DNA of 64,000 nt from Chitinophagaceae bacterium (GTDB lineage: Bacteria; Bacteroidota; Bacteroidia; Chitinophagales; Chitinophagaceae): assembly GCA_017307755.1 (NCBI GenBank), contig JAFKGQ010000004.1, positions 124,001 to 188,000 of the forward strand, in the 5' to 3' direction. The notes below the pieces were generated by a model, which made no database searches, was not told where the DNA came from, and worked only from the letters and a program-made list of their open reading frames with translations. The number at the start of each line of letters is the position of its first letter. Position 1 is the stretch's first letter. The position numbers and the translations under genes are program-made. This document shows, one piece after another, positions 22,010 to 29,968 of the stretch.

Positions 22010-23845
22010 ATGCATCGCGTATCCGTCGTATTATTTGTGTTGGCGCTGACCATATCGTTCAATATGGCCTATGCCACGGGAGAAAAGAATATCATCGTTT
22101 CCACCCTCAAGTCGGCCACCATTTACCGCAACGGCGCCGAATTGGTCCATACAGCCAGGGCTGCGATCGAGCAAGGCAGCAGCGAGCTTATCATCGGCGA
22201 TATCAGCAGCTCGATCGATGCCTCCAGTCTTCGTGTCAGTTGCACCGGCAATATCACCATCATGTCCGTCGCTTTTTCCACCGAGTACCTGAAGCCGGAA
22301 ACAGCCAGCCCCTTTGTTCGTCGATTGCAGGATTCAGTGGAAACGATAAAAAAAGAACTCACCAGACTGGATGTGCTGATCAGGAGCGACCAGGCGCTGC
22401 TGGACGTGCTGGCTGCCAATAAGACGATTGCCGGAACCAACGGACTTAGCGTCGCAGAGCTGTCGAAAATGATGGATTACTACAGGCAAAAGACCATCGA
22501 GCTGAACTCGGAGATCAACGGGTACCGCGAAAAAAGCGACAAATACAAACAATTGGCCGAAAAACTGGAGAACCAAGTCAGGGAAGAGGAAAAAAAGAAC
22601 AGCAAGACAGGTGGACGTCTCACGCTGCAGCTGCAAAGCCCCATGTCAGGCAACGTGGACTTCACCGTCAGCTATCTGACGACGGCAGCGGCCTGGACTC
22701 CCTTCTATGACCTGAAGGTGGATAATGTCAACGATCCGCTGCACATCCTGTACAAAGCCAGGATCATGCAGACCACAGGGCTGGACTGGAAGAAAGTAAA
22801 GCTGACCCTTTCTACCTCCCAACCCGGTCAGGGAGGTAACGCTCCTGTGCTAAAGACCTGGTTCCTGCAATTTGTCGACCCCTTGCTCCAGAACCGCGGC
22901 GTAAGTTCTTCGGCCGGCTATTCAAATAACTTTTCCAATACGCTGCAGGGCAGGGTAGCGGGCGTGGATGTCAAGAGCCAGCAATTGAGTGAAGTGGTCG
23001 TGAGAGGAGCCGGAAGGGATCAGGAAAAGGAAGCGAACACGGAACCTTTGTATATTGTCAACGGCAATCCCGTGGATAAAGAGGCCTATAGCAACATCGA
23101 TCCCCGGGCTATAAAGAAGATAGACGTACTAAAAGATGCGGAGGCCACCGCCCTCTACGGTTCCCGTGCGGCTGCGGGCGCTGTCGTTATCACGTTGAAA
23201 GATGAATTGGGAGATTATGTTTCCGTCAATGACAACCAGATGGATGTCACCTTCGATATCGATCTGCCCTATGACGTGCCGGCCAACGGAAAGGAGCAGG
23301 GCGTGGTCCTGAAAGAGTATAAAGTCCCATGTGCCTACCAGTATTATTCAGCCCCCAGAGCGGATAAGGAGGCGTATCTTTTGGGAGGCATCTCAGGTTG
23401 GGAAAAGCTCAACCTGCTGCCGGGCGAAGCCAATATCATCGTGGAAGGGGCCAATATTGGCAAATCCTTTATCGACCCCGCCTCTACCCAGGATACGTTG
23501 AACCTGACACTGGGCCGTGACAAACGGGTCGTAGTAAAGAAGGAGAAGCTGATGAACTACAGCAGCGTAAAATTTCTCGGCAGCAATAAAAAACAGGTAT
23601 TCACCTATGAACTTACCGTTCGGAATAATAAAAAGGAAAAAGTACAGATGCTCCTGAAGGATCAATATCCCATCAGCTCCAACAAAGACATAGAAGAGGA
23701 GCTCCTCGAAAGCAGCGGAGCCGTAGTGAACACAGAGACGGGTGTCCTCACCTGGCGCACAGACCTGGCACCGGGCGAAACAAAAAAATACCGCGTGAGC
23801 TACAGCATAAAATATCCAAAAGATAAAATTCTGAATATCAATTAA
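22010..23845 (+). CDS. DUF4139 secreted protein with a TonB-plug-like insert
   Basis: 611 residues from the ATG at 22010, giving a clean signal peptide (HRVSVVLFVLALTISFNMAYA); the frame stays open upstream into the SPFH gene and is not used. Order: DUF4140-type N-terminal domain (about 25-125, ATIYRNGAELVHTARA), coiled coil (about 100-200), then DUF4139 (SYLTTAAAWTPFYDLKV to the end, LAPGETKKYRVSYSIKYP). Residues about 305-400 interrupt the DUF4139 part and read like a SusC plug: LQGRVAGVDV, EVVVRGAG, PLYIVNGNPVDK, IKKIDVLKDAEATALYGSRAAAGAVVITLK. The segment matches the plug of the SusC gene in this window far better than anything in DUF4139 proteins. The function of the family is unknown; surface or periplasmic placement is inferred. 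Confidence 0.85.
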   Translation: MHRVSVVLFVLALTISFNMAYATGEKNIIVSTLKSATIYRNGAELVHTARAAIEQGSSELIIGDISSSIDASSLRVSCTGNITIMSVAFSTEYLKPETASPFVRRLQDSVETIKKELTRLDVLIRSDQALLDVLAANKTIAGTNGLSVAELSKMMDYYRQKTIELNSEINGYREKSDKYKQLAEKLENQVREEEKKNSKTGGRLTLQLQSPMSGNVDFTVSYLTTAAAWTPFYDLKVDNVNDPLHILYKARIMQTTGLDWKKVKLTLSTSQPGQGGNAPVLKTWFLQFVDPLLQNRGVSSSAGYSNNFSNTLQGRVAGVDVKSQQLSEVVVRGAGRDQEKEANTEPLYIVNGNPVDKEAYSNIDPRAIKKIDVLKDAEATALYGSRAAAGAVVITLKDELGDYVSVNDNQMDVTFDIDLPYDVPANGKEQGVVLKEYKVPCAYQYYSAPRADKEAYLLGGISGWEKLNLLPGEANIIVEGANIGKSFIDPASTQDTLNLTLGRDKRVVVKKEKLMNYSSVKFLGSNKKQVFTYELTVRNNKKEKVQMLLKDQYPISSNKDIEEELLESSGAVVNTETGVLTWRTDLAPGETKKYRVSYSIKYPKDKILNIN

Positions 23846-23876
23846 AAAAAATCCCCTCGATCGAGGGGATTTTTTT
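23843..23876. terminator. bidirectional terminator between the DUF4139 and FKBP genes
   Basis: ATCCCCTCGATCGAGGGGAT (23851-23870) is a perfect palindrome with an A-run before and a T-run after it, so it works on both strands. It separates two convergent genes. A near-identical copy with CGATTG in the centre lies at 54808-54827. Confidence 0.85.
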
Positions 23877-23878
23877 AA

Positions 23879-24610
23879 CTATTTAACGATGTCCAACAGC
23901 TCGACATCAAAGATCAAGGTAGAACCCGGTGCAATGAGCGCACCGGCCTGTTGATCTCCATACGCCAGGTTGGAAGGAATAAAGAGCTTCCACTTACTGC
24001 CGACGGACATCAGCTGCAAGGCCTCTGTCCAGCCGGGGATGACGCCACCCACGGACAGCTCGATGGGCTGCCCTCTGTCGACTGAGCTATCGAACACCCG
24101 TCCGTCGATCAGCGTACCGTGATAATGAACTTTTACCTTATCGGCAGAACCGGGCTTGGGACCTGTACCTTCTTTTAATACAAGATATTGAAGACCGCTG
24201 GCAGTGGTGATTACTCCGGGCTTGGTCTTATTGGCAGCGAGGAACTCTTCGCCCTGCTTCTTATTACCGGCAGCCTTTTCCGCCTTGGCCTTTTGCATAT
24301 AATTGACGATACATTGATTGGCCTGCTGTTCGTCCAGCAGCACCTTGCCCTTCTTATTTACATCATTGATGGCCTTGACGACAAGGGATGTATTGATATT
24401 GGTAATGTTCTGCTGTTTATAAAAGTTCGCCACGCTAAGCCCGATGGCATAGCTAAGGGAGTCCTGTGTTGTTTTCAGGGACACGGGTGTTGCATTGGCT
24501 GCAGGTTTGGTATTGCCACCCGTCGTAGCGGTCTTTTTTACCTGTGCAACCACTGGCAGACAGGCGGATAGGGATAATGCCGATACGAGAATTTTCTTAC
24601 TTACGATCAT
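23879..24610 (-). CDS. FKBP-type peptidyl-prolyl isomerase
   Basis: 243 residues from the ATG at 24610, where a signal peptide begins (MIVSKKILVSALSLSACLPVVAQ). An N-terminal helical dimerisation domain (about 45-130, TTQDSLSYAIGLSVANFYKQQ) precedes the FKBP domain (about 140-243: VKVHYHGTLIDGRVFDSSVDRGQPIELSVGGVIPGWTEALQLM, then IPSNLAYG and TLIFDVELLDI). This is the Mip/FkpA architecture of periplasmic folding catalysts. The catalytic aromatic and Asp residues (YHGTLIDGRVFDSS) are present. The stop codon lies against the shared terminator. The 5' region contains the partial three-hairpin repeat at 24639-24668. Confidence 0.93.
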   Translation of the reverse strand: MIVSKKILVSALSLSACLPVVAQVKKTATTGGNTKPAANATPVSLKTTQDSLSYAIGLSVANFYKQQNITNINTSLVVKAINDVNKKGKVLLDEQQANQCIVNYMQKAKAEKAAGNKKQGEEFLAANKTKPGVITTASGLQYLVLKEGTGPKPGSADKVKVHYHGTLIDGRVFDSSVDRGQPIELSVGGVIPGWTEALQLMSVGSKWKLFIPSNLAYGDQQAGALIAPGSTLIFDVELLDIVK

Positions 24611-24638
24611 ATTTTGATTTTTTAGGATTTGCCAACAG

Positions 24639-24668
24639 AACGAACCGGAGGTTCGTTGTCCGAAGGAC
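24639..24668 (+). repeat. three-hairpin dispersed element, copy C (two hairpins only)
   Basis: AACGAACC-GGA-GGTTCGTT (24639-24657) followed at once by GTCC-GAA-GGAC (24658-24668) and ATTTTAGA. The first hairpin is identical to that of copy B at 29499. The third, long hairpin seen in the other two copies is missing. It sits between the FKBP gene and the thioredoxin-like gene. Confidence 0.75.
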
Positions 24669-24710
24669 ATTTTAGAGCCGCAAGATAGCTGATTTTCCCG
24701 TCGCCGGCAA

Positions 24711-25490
24711 TTACCTTCCGGCCGGGAACAGCCTGGCATTCAAATCCTGTACGATATCCGCTTTTTCCGGCTGACCTGCCGCCCGGAGCACCCTGGCATA
24801 GGAGGAGAGCTCCCCTGTAAAACTGACAAGGGGTCTTAATCTTTCGGTCAGCTGCGGCAGATGTTTTTTCACCTGGCGTATCTTCTCCCTGCGAAAGACG
24901 CCCGCCAGCAGAGCTCCACCCTGATAATGGGGGGTATAGGCGGTACCCGAAGTGATAGACAAGAGGTCTTTTTCCAATGAAGTTACCGGGGATTCCACGA
25001 TCCTGCCCATTTCCTTTCCCTGGTCCAGGACGATAAAATCGGGTACTCTGAAAATGTCACGTCCTTTTTCTTCATGTCCGGGGCTTTGTTTATACAGGCT
25101 GTCCGCATTACTCACCGTCACAATGTCTATGGATGCGGAGTCTATCCCGCAGCAGTCCAATATTTTCAAAAAACGGGGCACTTCTCTTCTGCTGTCCCCG
25201 CACCAGGTGCCCATAAAGACCATCAGGCGCTTACCCGCCAGGCTGGCGTGGAGTTGTCTGACCGTGACCGAATCGATAGGATAGGCGTCGTAGTTCTTGT
25301 TAAACCAATCTCCATAAGGAGCCTGTCTCAGCTTTCCCCGGGTAGTTTTACCCAATAATTGGGGGATGCCGTTCTGGTCCTTCACCTCCAGGTTGGAGCC
25401 AGTCGCCCCCTGCGGTGTGAGATGTTGATGACAGGAAATACAAAAAAAAGTATAGAAAAATAAGGTCATATATGAAAATGAATGCTTCAT
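24711..25490 (-). CDS. thioredoxin-like lipoprotein with a single-cysteine active site
   Basis: 259 residues. The signal MKHSFSYMTLFFYTFFCISC gives a lipoprotein Cys near position 20. After a variable region, a thioredoxin fold begins at about residue 85 with LMVFMGTWCGDSRREVPRFLKIL; the active site is WCGDS, so the second Cys of C-x2-C is replaced by Ser, followed by FRVPDFIVLDQGKEMGRIVESP with the cis-Pro loop. A CC pair occurs a little further on (LDCCGID). This suits a monothiol redox or thiol-sensing role in the periplasm; the exact substrate is unknown. It lies upstream of the FKBP gene on the same strand, about 100 bases away. Confidence 0.8.
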   Translation of the reverse strand: MKHSFSYMTLFFYTFFCISCHQHLTPQGATGSNLEVKDQNGIPQLLGKTTRGKLRQAPYGDWFNKNYDAYPIDSVTVRQLHASLAGKRLMVFMGTWCGDSRREVPRFLKILDCCGIDSASIDIVTVSNADSLYKQSPGHEEKGRDIFRVPDFIVLDQGKEMGRIVESPVTSLEKDLLSITSGTAYTPHYQGGALLAGVFRREKIRQVKKHLPQLTERLRPLVSFTGELSSYARVLRAAGQPEKADIVQDLNARLFPAGR

Positions 25491-25565
25491 ATTAATGAGT
25501 TTTTAATTAGTCAGGCGCATGCGACAATGCCGTGCAAAGACAGCGCGAAAATTGTTGTGATCACG

Positions 25566-25904
25566 TCAAATAAATAGGGGAAGGAAGACGTTTCCCCGGG
25601 GAGGTTGAAAGATACCCGTTCTGTTGCCGGCGGAGATCATTGGAACCCTGTCGGTTTTGTCCGGCAGGAGCAGACAAATGGGTTGATATAATGAGGATAG
25701 GTATCTGCCTATAAAGACATCTTCGGGTCTTGATTTAAAGGCGGCGTTCTCAGTGCTGTGCTGATTATTGCCCATAGCGGCTTCCGGCGGCTGTTTCTGG
25801 CAATCGCAGGCCAGGGCGGGGGTGGAGGACAAAGGGGTGATCCGGCAGGACTGATAATTCAATATCCTGCTGTACTGGAATAAAAGCCAGGAGAGGAGGA
25901 GCAA
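25566..25904 (-). CDS. doubtful small protein
   Basis: 112 codons in an otherwise empty stretch between the thioredoxin-like and DUF4197 genes. The N-terminus is hydrophobic (MLLLSWLLFQYSRIL) and could be a membrane anchor or signal; the rest shows no repeats and no motif I know. There is no evident ribosome site and no operon partner. It may be a real orphan or chance reading frame; I list it because 500 bases here lack any other gene. Confidence 0.3.
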   Translation of the reverse strand: MLLLSWLLFQYSRILNYQSCRITPLSSTPALACDCQKQPPEAAMGNNQHSTENAAFKSRPEDVFIGRYLSSLYQPICLLLPDKTDRVPMISAGNRTGIFQPPRGNVFLPLFI

Positions 25905-26014
25905 TATGGAAAAGGTCGTTCTCAGGCACTCTAATATAACATTACTTTATCAGTTTGTTGAGTTATTTTTAACCGAAGAAAGAATACTTGAATTTGAAAA
26001 TAAAATATCCATCT

Positions 26015-26758
26015 ATGAAGAAAATTACTTTCGCTGCCCTGTTTTTGCTCTGTTCGGTTGTCATGGTAAATGCGCAAGGTCTGCTGGGCAACGCTAAAAA
26101 TGCTTTGAACTCTTTAAAAGGCGGCAAAAGCGGATCGTTGAGCTCGGATGATATTGTGGCGGGATTGAAAGAGGCCTTATCGCAGGGTGCCCAAAAAAGC
26201 GCCAGCAAACTTTCTGCCGTCGACGGTTTCTTCAAGGATGCTGCCGTAAAGATATTACTTCCTCCGGAAGCGGCGAAGGTGGAAAAGGCCTTGCGCAGTG
26301 CCGGTTTTGGCAAGCAGGTGGATGACGCCATTCTCAGTCTCAACAGGGCTGCCGAGGATGCGGCCAAATCCGCTGCCCCCATCTTTTTAAATGCTGTCAA
26401 GGGTATGACCGTCCAGGACGGCCTGGGTATCCTGAAAGGGCCTGATACTGCCGCAACTGCCTATCTCCGTAAGGGGACCACGTCTCAGCTGACGGCTGCT
26501 TTCCGCCCGGTGATCGATACGTCTTTGCAGAAGACGGGCGCTACGAAGTATTGGAAGGTGGTATTTGAGACTTATAATAAACTTCCTCTTGTGAGCTCGT
26601 TTGGGGGCGGCAAGGTGGATCCCGACCTGTCCTCTTACGCAACGAGCAAGGCGATGGATGGTGTTTTTTACTACGTGGCCCAGGAGGAAAAGAATATTCG
26701 TACCAACCCCGCCGCACAGGTGACGGACCTGTTGAAAAAAGTATTCGGCGGAAAATAA
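26015..26758 (+). CDS. DUF4197 secreted protein
   Basis: 247 residues from the ATG at 26015, where a signal peptide starts (MKKITFAALFLLCSVVMVNAQ); an ATG at 25988 would add nine residues. The mature part is almost all helical: LSSDDIVAGLKEALSQGAQKSASKLSAVDGFF, VKILLPPEAAKVEKALRSAGFGKQVDDAILSLNRAAEDAAKSAAPIF, YLRKGTTSQLTAAFRPVIDTSLQKTG, then SYATSKAMDGVFYYVAQEEKNIRTNPAAQVTDLLKKVF. This order is that of the DUF4197 family, whose role is unknown. The next gene, an RNA methyltransferase, starts 19 bases downstream, but a functional link is not implied. Confidence 0.88.
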   Translation: MKKITFAALFLLCSVVMVNAQGLLGNAKNALNSLKGGKSGSLSSDDIVAGLKEALSQGAQKSASKLSAVDGFFKDAAVKILLPPEAAKVEKALRSAGFGKQVDDAILSLNRAAEDAAKSAAPIFLNAVKGMTVQDGLGILKGPDTAATAYLRKGTTSQLTAAFRPVIDTSLQKTGATKYWKVVFETYNKLPLVSSFGGGKVDPDLSSYATSKAMDGVFYYVAQEEKNIRTNPAAQVTDLLKKVFGGK

Positions 26759-26777
26759 GGAAGACGTAACTTCCGGG

Positions 26778-27734
26778 ATGGAACTATCAGAGAAGTTACA
26801 GATGTTCCGGAACAGGCTGACCAAAACCTTCCGTCATACATCTAAACTGGCGGGCAGGCAAGGTGTCAGCTGTTACCGTGTCTACGATCACGATCTTCCG
26901 GAATTCCCTTTTTGTATCGAATTGTACGAGGACAAAGTATACCTGGCGGAGTATCGTCGTCGTCATGGTATGACGGAAGAAGAACATGAAGCCTGGCTGG
27001 AATCCTGTTTACCGGTGATCTGCGAGATATTGGGCGTCCCGGACGAGGCGATCTATTGGCGGCAACGGCAACGTAAGGCGGGGCGCCAGGGACAATATGA
27101 AAAACTGGCTTCCGAACAGGAGTTCTTTGTTGTAAAAGAGGCAGGACTTTCTTTTAAGGTCAACTTGATGGATTATCTGGACACCGGATTATTCCTGGAC
27201 CATCGCATTACAAGAGGGATGGTAAAAGATGAGTCGAAAGGTAAGCGTGTATTGAATCTTTTTTGCTATACAGGTTCTTTTTCTGTCTATGCAGCGGCAG
27301 GAGGAGCCGTCCAGGTCGATTCTGTCGATCTTTCCAAGACCTATCTGCACTGGGCTGAGGAGAACATGGCCCTGAATACACAGACAGGTGACAAAGGCGC
27401 CGTATACAATTTTATCCATGCGGATGTCAAGCAATGGCTGGATGAGGCGCCAATGGGTTTTTACGATCTGGTGGTGATGGACCCGCCCACTTTTAGCAAC
27501 AGTAAAAGGATGAAGGACTTCCTGGACATTCAACGTGACCATGCGGAACTTCTGAATAAAACCCTCCAGGCTATGCGGCCCGGAGGGATATTGTATTTCA
27601 GCACCAATTCCAGGAAATTCCAGCTGGAGACGGAAAAGATCATTGCTTCGTCCGTGAGGGATATTACCAATGCCACTACGCCTTTTGATTTCCAGGGAAA
27701 GTTGTTCCGCTGGTGTTACCGGGTGGTGAAATGA
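26778..27734 (+). CDS. rlmK: class I SAM-dependent 23S rRNA methyltransferase, RlmK-like
   Basis: 318 residues. It corresponds to the C-terminal half of gammaproteobacterial RlmKL: MFRNRLTKTFRHTSKLAGRQGVSCYRVYDHDLPEF at the start, then KVNLMDYLDTGLFLDHRITR, the SAM motif VLNLFCYTGSFSVYAAAGGA, motif II VDLSKTYLHWAEENM and the catalytic VVMDPPTFSNSKRMKDF. RlmK makes m7G2069 in 23S rRNA in E. coli; here the RlmL half is absent, as in many bacteria. Target assignment is by family. It is convergent with the M28 peptidase, with 11 bases between the stops. Confidence 0.88.
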   Translation: MELSEKLQMFRNRLTKTFRHTSKLAGRQGVSCYRVYDHDLPEFPFCIELYEDKVYLAEYRRRHGMTEEEHEAWLESCLPVICEILGVPDEAIYWRQRQRKAGRQGQYEKLASEQEFFVVKEAGLSFKVNLMDYLDTGLFLDHRITRGMVKDESKGKRVLNLFCYTGSFSVYAAAGGAVQVDSVDLSKTYLHWAEENMALNTQTGDKGAVYNFIHADVKQWLDEAPMGFYDLVVMDPPTFSNSKRMKDFLDIQRDHAELLNKTLQAMRPGGILYFSTNSRKFQLETEKIIASSVRDITNATTPFDFQGKLFRWCYRVVK

Positions 27735-27745
27735 ATGTGATGCCG

Positions 27746-29239
27746 CTAGTTCAGCGGAATGTCCCTTTTCAGCATCTGATCTCTGTTGGCCATCTCCCAG
27801 GCTGTATAGAACACCAGCCGGGCCCTTTTTTCCATAAGATCGTAATTGATCTTATCGGGCGTATCCGTGGGGCGGTGATAATCCTTATGGATCCCATCGA
27901 AGTAAAAGATGATGGGCACTCCCTTGCGGGCAAAGTTATAGTGGTCGCTGCGATAGTAAATTCGCTGTGGGTCGGCAGGGTCGTTGAACTTATAGTCAAG
28001 TTCCAGCCTGGTATATTTTTTATTTTGAGTCTCACTGATAGGTTTTAGATCCGAGCTTAGCTTATCGTCTCCGACCACGTATATATAATTTGTAGAGTCT
28101 CCATGCTTCCGGTTGGGATCGATGCGCCCGATCATGTCGATATTTAGGTCCACCGTTGTTTGTTCCAGCGGGTAGGCGGGGTGTTCAGCGTAGTATTCCG
28201 AACCCCATAACCCTTTTTCTTCCCCTGAATTGGCGAGAAAAAGAATGCTTCGGCGCGGGCCTTTACCGGCCTCTTTGGCTTTTGCAAAAGCTTTTGCCAG
28301 TTGCAATACGCTTACCGTGCCAGACCCGTCGTCATCTGCGCCATAATATATGACGCTATCCTTTTTGCCCAGGTGATCGTAGTGCGCCGAAAGTACGACA
28401 AACTGATCCTTTAGGTCTCCGCCTTCCAGCAACCCCAGCACATCGCTGCTTTGATCGGTGACGATGGTCTTTGCAAATTCCAGCGCCATGTCGACCTGGT
28501 AGGTCTTTGGACCCGCCTTGCCGGTCCTGACGGCTGCGTAATCGACGCCCATAATGGCCTCCGCGATCTTTTCGGAAATAAAGAACGTATTGGGTAAGAT
28601 CACCTTTTTAAAGCCATCCAGGTAAGGTATGCTGATAGGGGTATGGAATTTCTGGGGAAAACCCTGCTGGATGACCAGGATGGCGGCGGCCCCGTGCTGC
28701 AGCGCTGTCTCCTGCCGGAGAGCCAACGCACGTCTGCCGCTGAGCGCGGGGCGCGAGCCCGACATACCATTTTGCATCAGCACAATCTTGCCGCGGACAT
28801 CCAGGTCTTTATAATCGTCCCCTGCAGAATCGCTGACACCCGTGCCAACGAATACTACCTCACTGCCGTAGATCGTGGACGTGTGATTGAGCCAGGGGAC
28901 GACGGAAAAGTCCTCGTAATTGTGGAATACCTGTCCGCTCACCCCGATGGAAGCTTTTGTGAGGGAATCATGGAAGATCGGATAATACAATTGATAGCTG
29001 GTCTTATTGCCCGGCATGAGTCCCAATGCCCGGAATTGGTCCTCAATATAGGAGGCGGCTTTTCGCTGACCTTCCGTGCCTGTCTCGCGGCCCTCGAACT
29101 CCTTACTGGCTACTCGGTACAAATGTGTCTTCAGGTCCTCGGCGGTGATCTCCTTTGCAAAAGGATCGGGGCTTGATATTTGTTGGGCATTGCCAATAAA
29201 GGCTGTCAGCACCGGCAGGAATGACAATAGACGTCTCAT
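27746..29239 (-). CDS. M28-family zinc aminopeptidase
   Basis: 497 residues from the ATG at 29239, where a signal peptide begins (MRRLLSFLPVLTAFIGNAQQ). A PA domain insert (about 110-220) lies within an M28 catalytic frame: VVLSAHYDHLGKKD gives the first zinc His, GADDDGSGTVSVLQLAKAF the bridging Asp, FLANSGEEKGLWGSEYYAEHP the catalytic Glu and Glu ligand, NIDMIGRID the next Asp, and YRSDHYNFARKGVPIIFYFDG the last His. All five ligands are in place. It is likely a periplasmic or secreted aminopeptidase. A TATATTTG box ends 5 bases upstream of the start codon. It is divergent from the membrane methyltransferase gene. Confidence 0.92.
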   Translation of the reverse strand: MRRLLSFLPVLTAFIGNAQQISSPDPFAKEITAEDLKTHLYRVASKEFEGRETGTEGQRKAASYIEDQFRALGLMPGNKTSYQLYYPIFHDSLTKASIGVSGQVFHNYEDFSVVPWLNHTSTIYGSEVVFVGTGVSDSAGDDYKDLDVRGKIVLMQNGMSGSRPALSGRRALALRQETALQHGAAAILVIQQGFPQKFHTPISIPYLDGFKKVILPNTFFISEKIAEAIMGVDYAAVRTGKAGPKTYQVDMALEFAKTIVTDQSSDVLGLLEGGDLKDQFVVLSAHYDHLGKKDSVIYYGADDDGSGTVSVLQLAKAFAKAKEAGKGPRRSILFLANSGEEKGLWGSEYYAEHPAYPLEQTTVDLNIDMIGRIDPNRKHGDSTNYIYVVGDDKLSSDLKPISETQNKKYTRLELDYKFNDPADPQRIYYRSDHYNFARKGVPIIFYFDGIHKDYHRPTDTPDKINYDLMEKRARLVFYTAWEMANRDQMLKRDIPLN

Positions 29240-29244
29240 AGATC

Positions 29245-29252
29245 CAAATATA
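29245..29252 (-). promoter_or_regulatory. Bacteroidota-type -7 box before the M28 peptidase gene
   Basis: TATATTTG on the minus strand matches TAnnTTTG and ends 5 bases before the ATG at 29239. No clear -33 TTG is seen. It supports the chosen start and suggests an almost leaderless transcript. Confidence 0.45.
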
Positions 29253-29281
29253 AAGTATATTAGCTTATCCATTGGCACTCC

Positions 29282-29968
29282 ATGAACAGGGATCATTGGA
29301 TATTATTATTGTTGTGGGGCTTATTCGGCCTGTTTCACAGTCTGCTTGCCGCCGGGCGTGTCAAAAGGTATTGCATGTCCCTGTTGGGGCGTCGCGGCAG
29401 GTATTACCGCCCGTTGTATTCCCTGTTTGCATTCTTGAGCCTGGGGGGTGTTATTGTCGTACAGTTTTCCATAAAAAGCGTTTACCTGACGTCTCCGGAA
29501 CGAACCGGAGGTTCGTTGGCCGAAGGCCCGACATTAGATGTTTCGTGCAATTGGATTAAATTTTCCATAATCCAATTGCACGAAATTTTTCCCTTGTTGA
29601 AATACCTGGTGGGGCTGACCGTTGGCGTTCCCGGGGTCATATTGATGTGCGTCTGTATCCGGAAGTATTTTTTTAATCTCAGCGGCGTAAAAGCATTTTT
29701 TAGGGGGGACGATGACGTAAGGCTGGAATCCGGGGGTATTCATGCGTATGTGCGGCATCCGCTGTATTTGGGGACGCTGGCTACGTTGTGGTCGGTGTTT
29801 CTTTTCTTCCCGTTGCTGAGCAATCTGCTGGCTTGTCTGTTCATTACGGTATATACGCTCATCGGGATACGCCTGGAAGAACAAAAGTTATTAAAGGTCT
29901 TTGGCGAAGCGTATTCGGCTTACCGGCGTCGCACGCCCATGCTGATACCTAACTTTCCGTTTCGCTAA
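29282..29968 (+). CDS. isoprenylcysteine-carboxylmethyltransferase-like membrane protein carrying an in-frame palindromic element
   Basis: 228 residues with about five membrane helices. The C-terminal half holds the phospholipid-methyltransferase/ICMT-type signature GGIHAYVRHPLYLGTLATLW (about 145-165), with R-H-P for SAM and substrate binding, and RLEEQKLLKVFGEAYSAYRRRTPMLIP near the end. NnrU and ICMT relatives share this layout; the substrate is unknown. Residues about 73-102 (ERTGGSLAEGPTLDVSCNWI and onward) are encoded by a three-hairpin repeat (29499-29585) that also occurs in two intergenic places. It stays in frame and falls in a loop between helices. The 3' end overlaps the ABC-F gene by 20 bases in convergent orientation. 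Confidence 0.85.
   Translation: MNRDHWILLLLWGLFGLFHSLLAAGRVKRYCMSLLGRRGRYYRPLYSLFAFLSLGGVIVVQFSIKSVYLTSPERTGGSLAEGPTLDVSCNWIKFSIIQLHEIFPLLKYLVGLTVGVPGVILMCVCIRKYFFNLSGVKAFFRGDDDVRLESGGIHAYVRHPLYLGTLATLWSVFLFFPLLSNLLACLFITVYTLIGIRLEEQKLLKVFGEAYSAYRRRTPMLIPNFPFR
29499..29585 (+). repeat. three-hairpin dispersed element, copy B, inside a coding sequence
   Basis: AACGAACC-GGA-GGTTCGTT (29499-29517), GGCC-GAA-GGCC (29518-29528), a 12-base spacer, then TTTCGTGCAATTGGATTA (29541-29558) paired perfectly with 29568-29585 around the loop AATTTTCCA. The element is 87 bases long, a multiple of three, and reads through in frame within the membrane methyltransferase gene. Same architecture as copy A. Confidence 0.88.
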
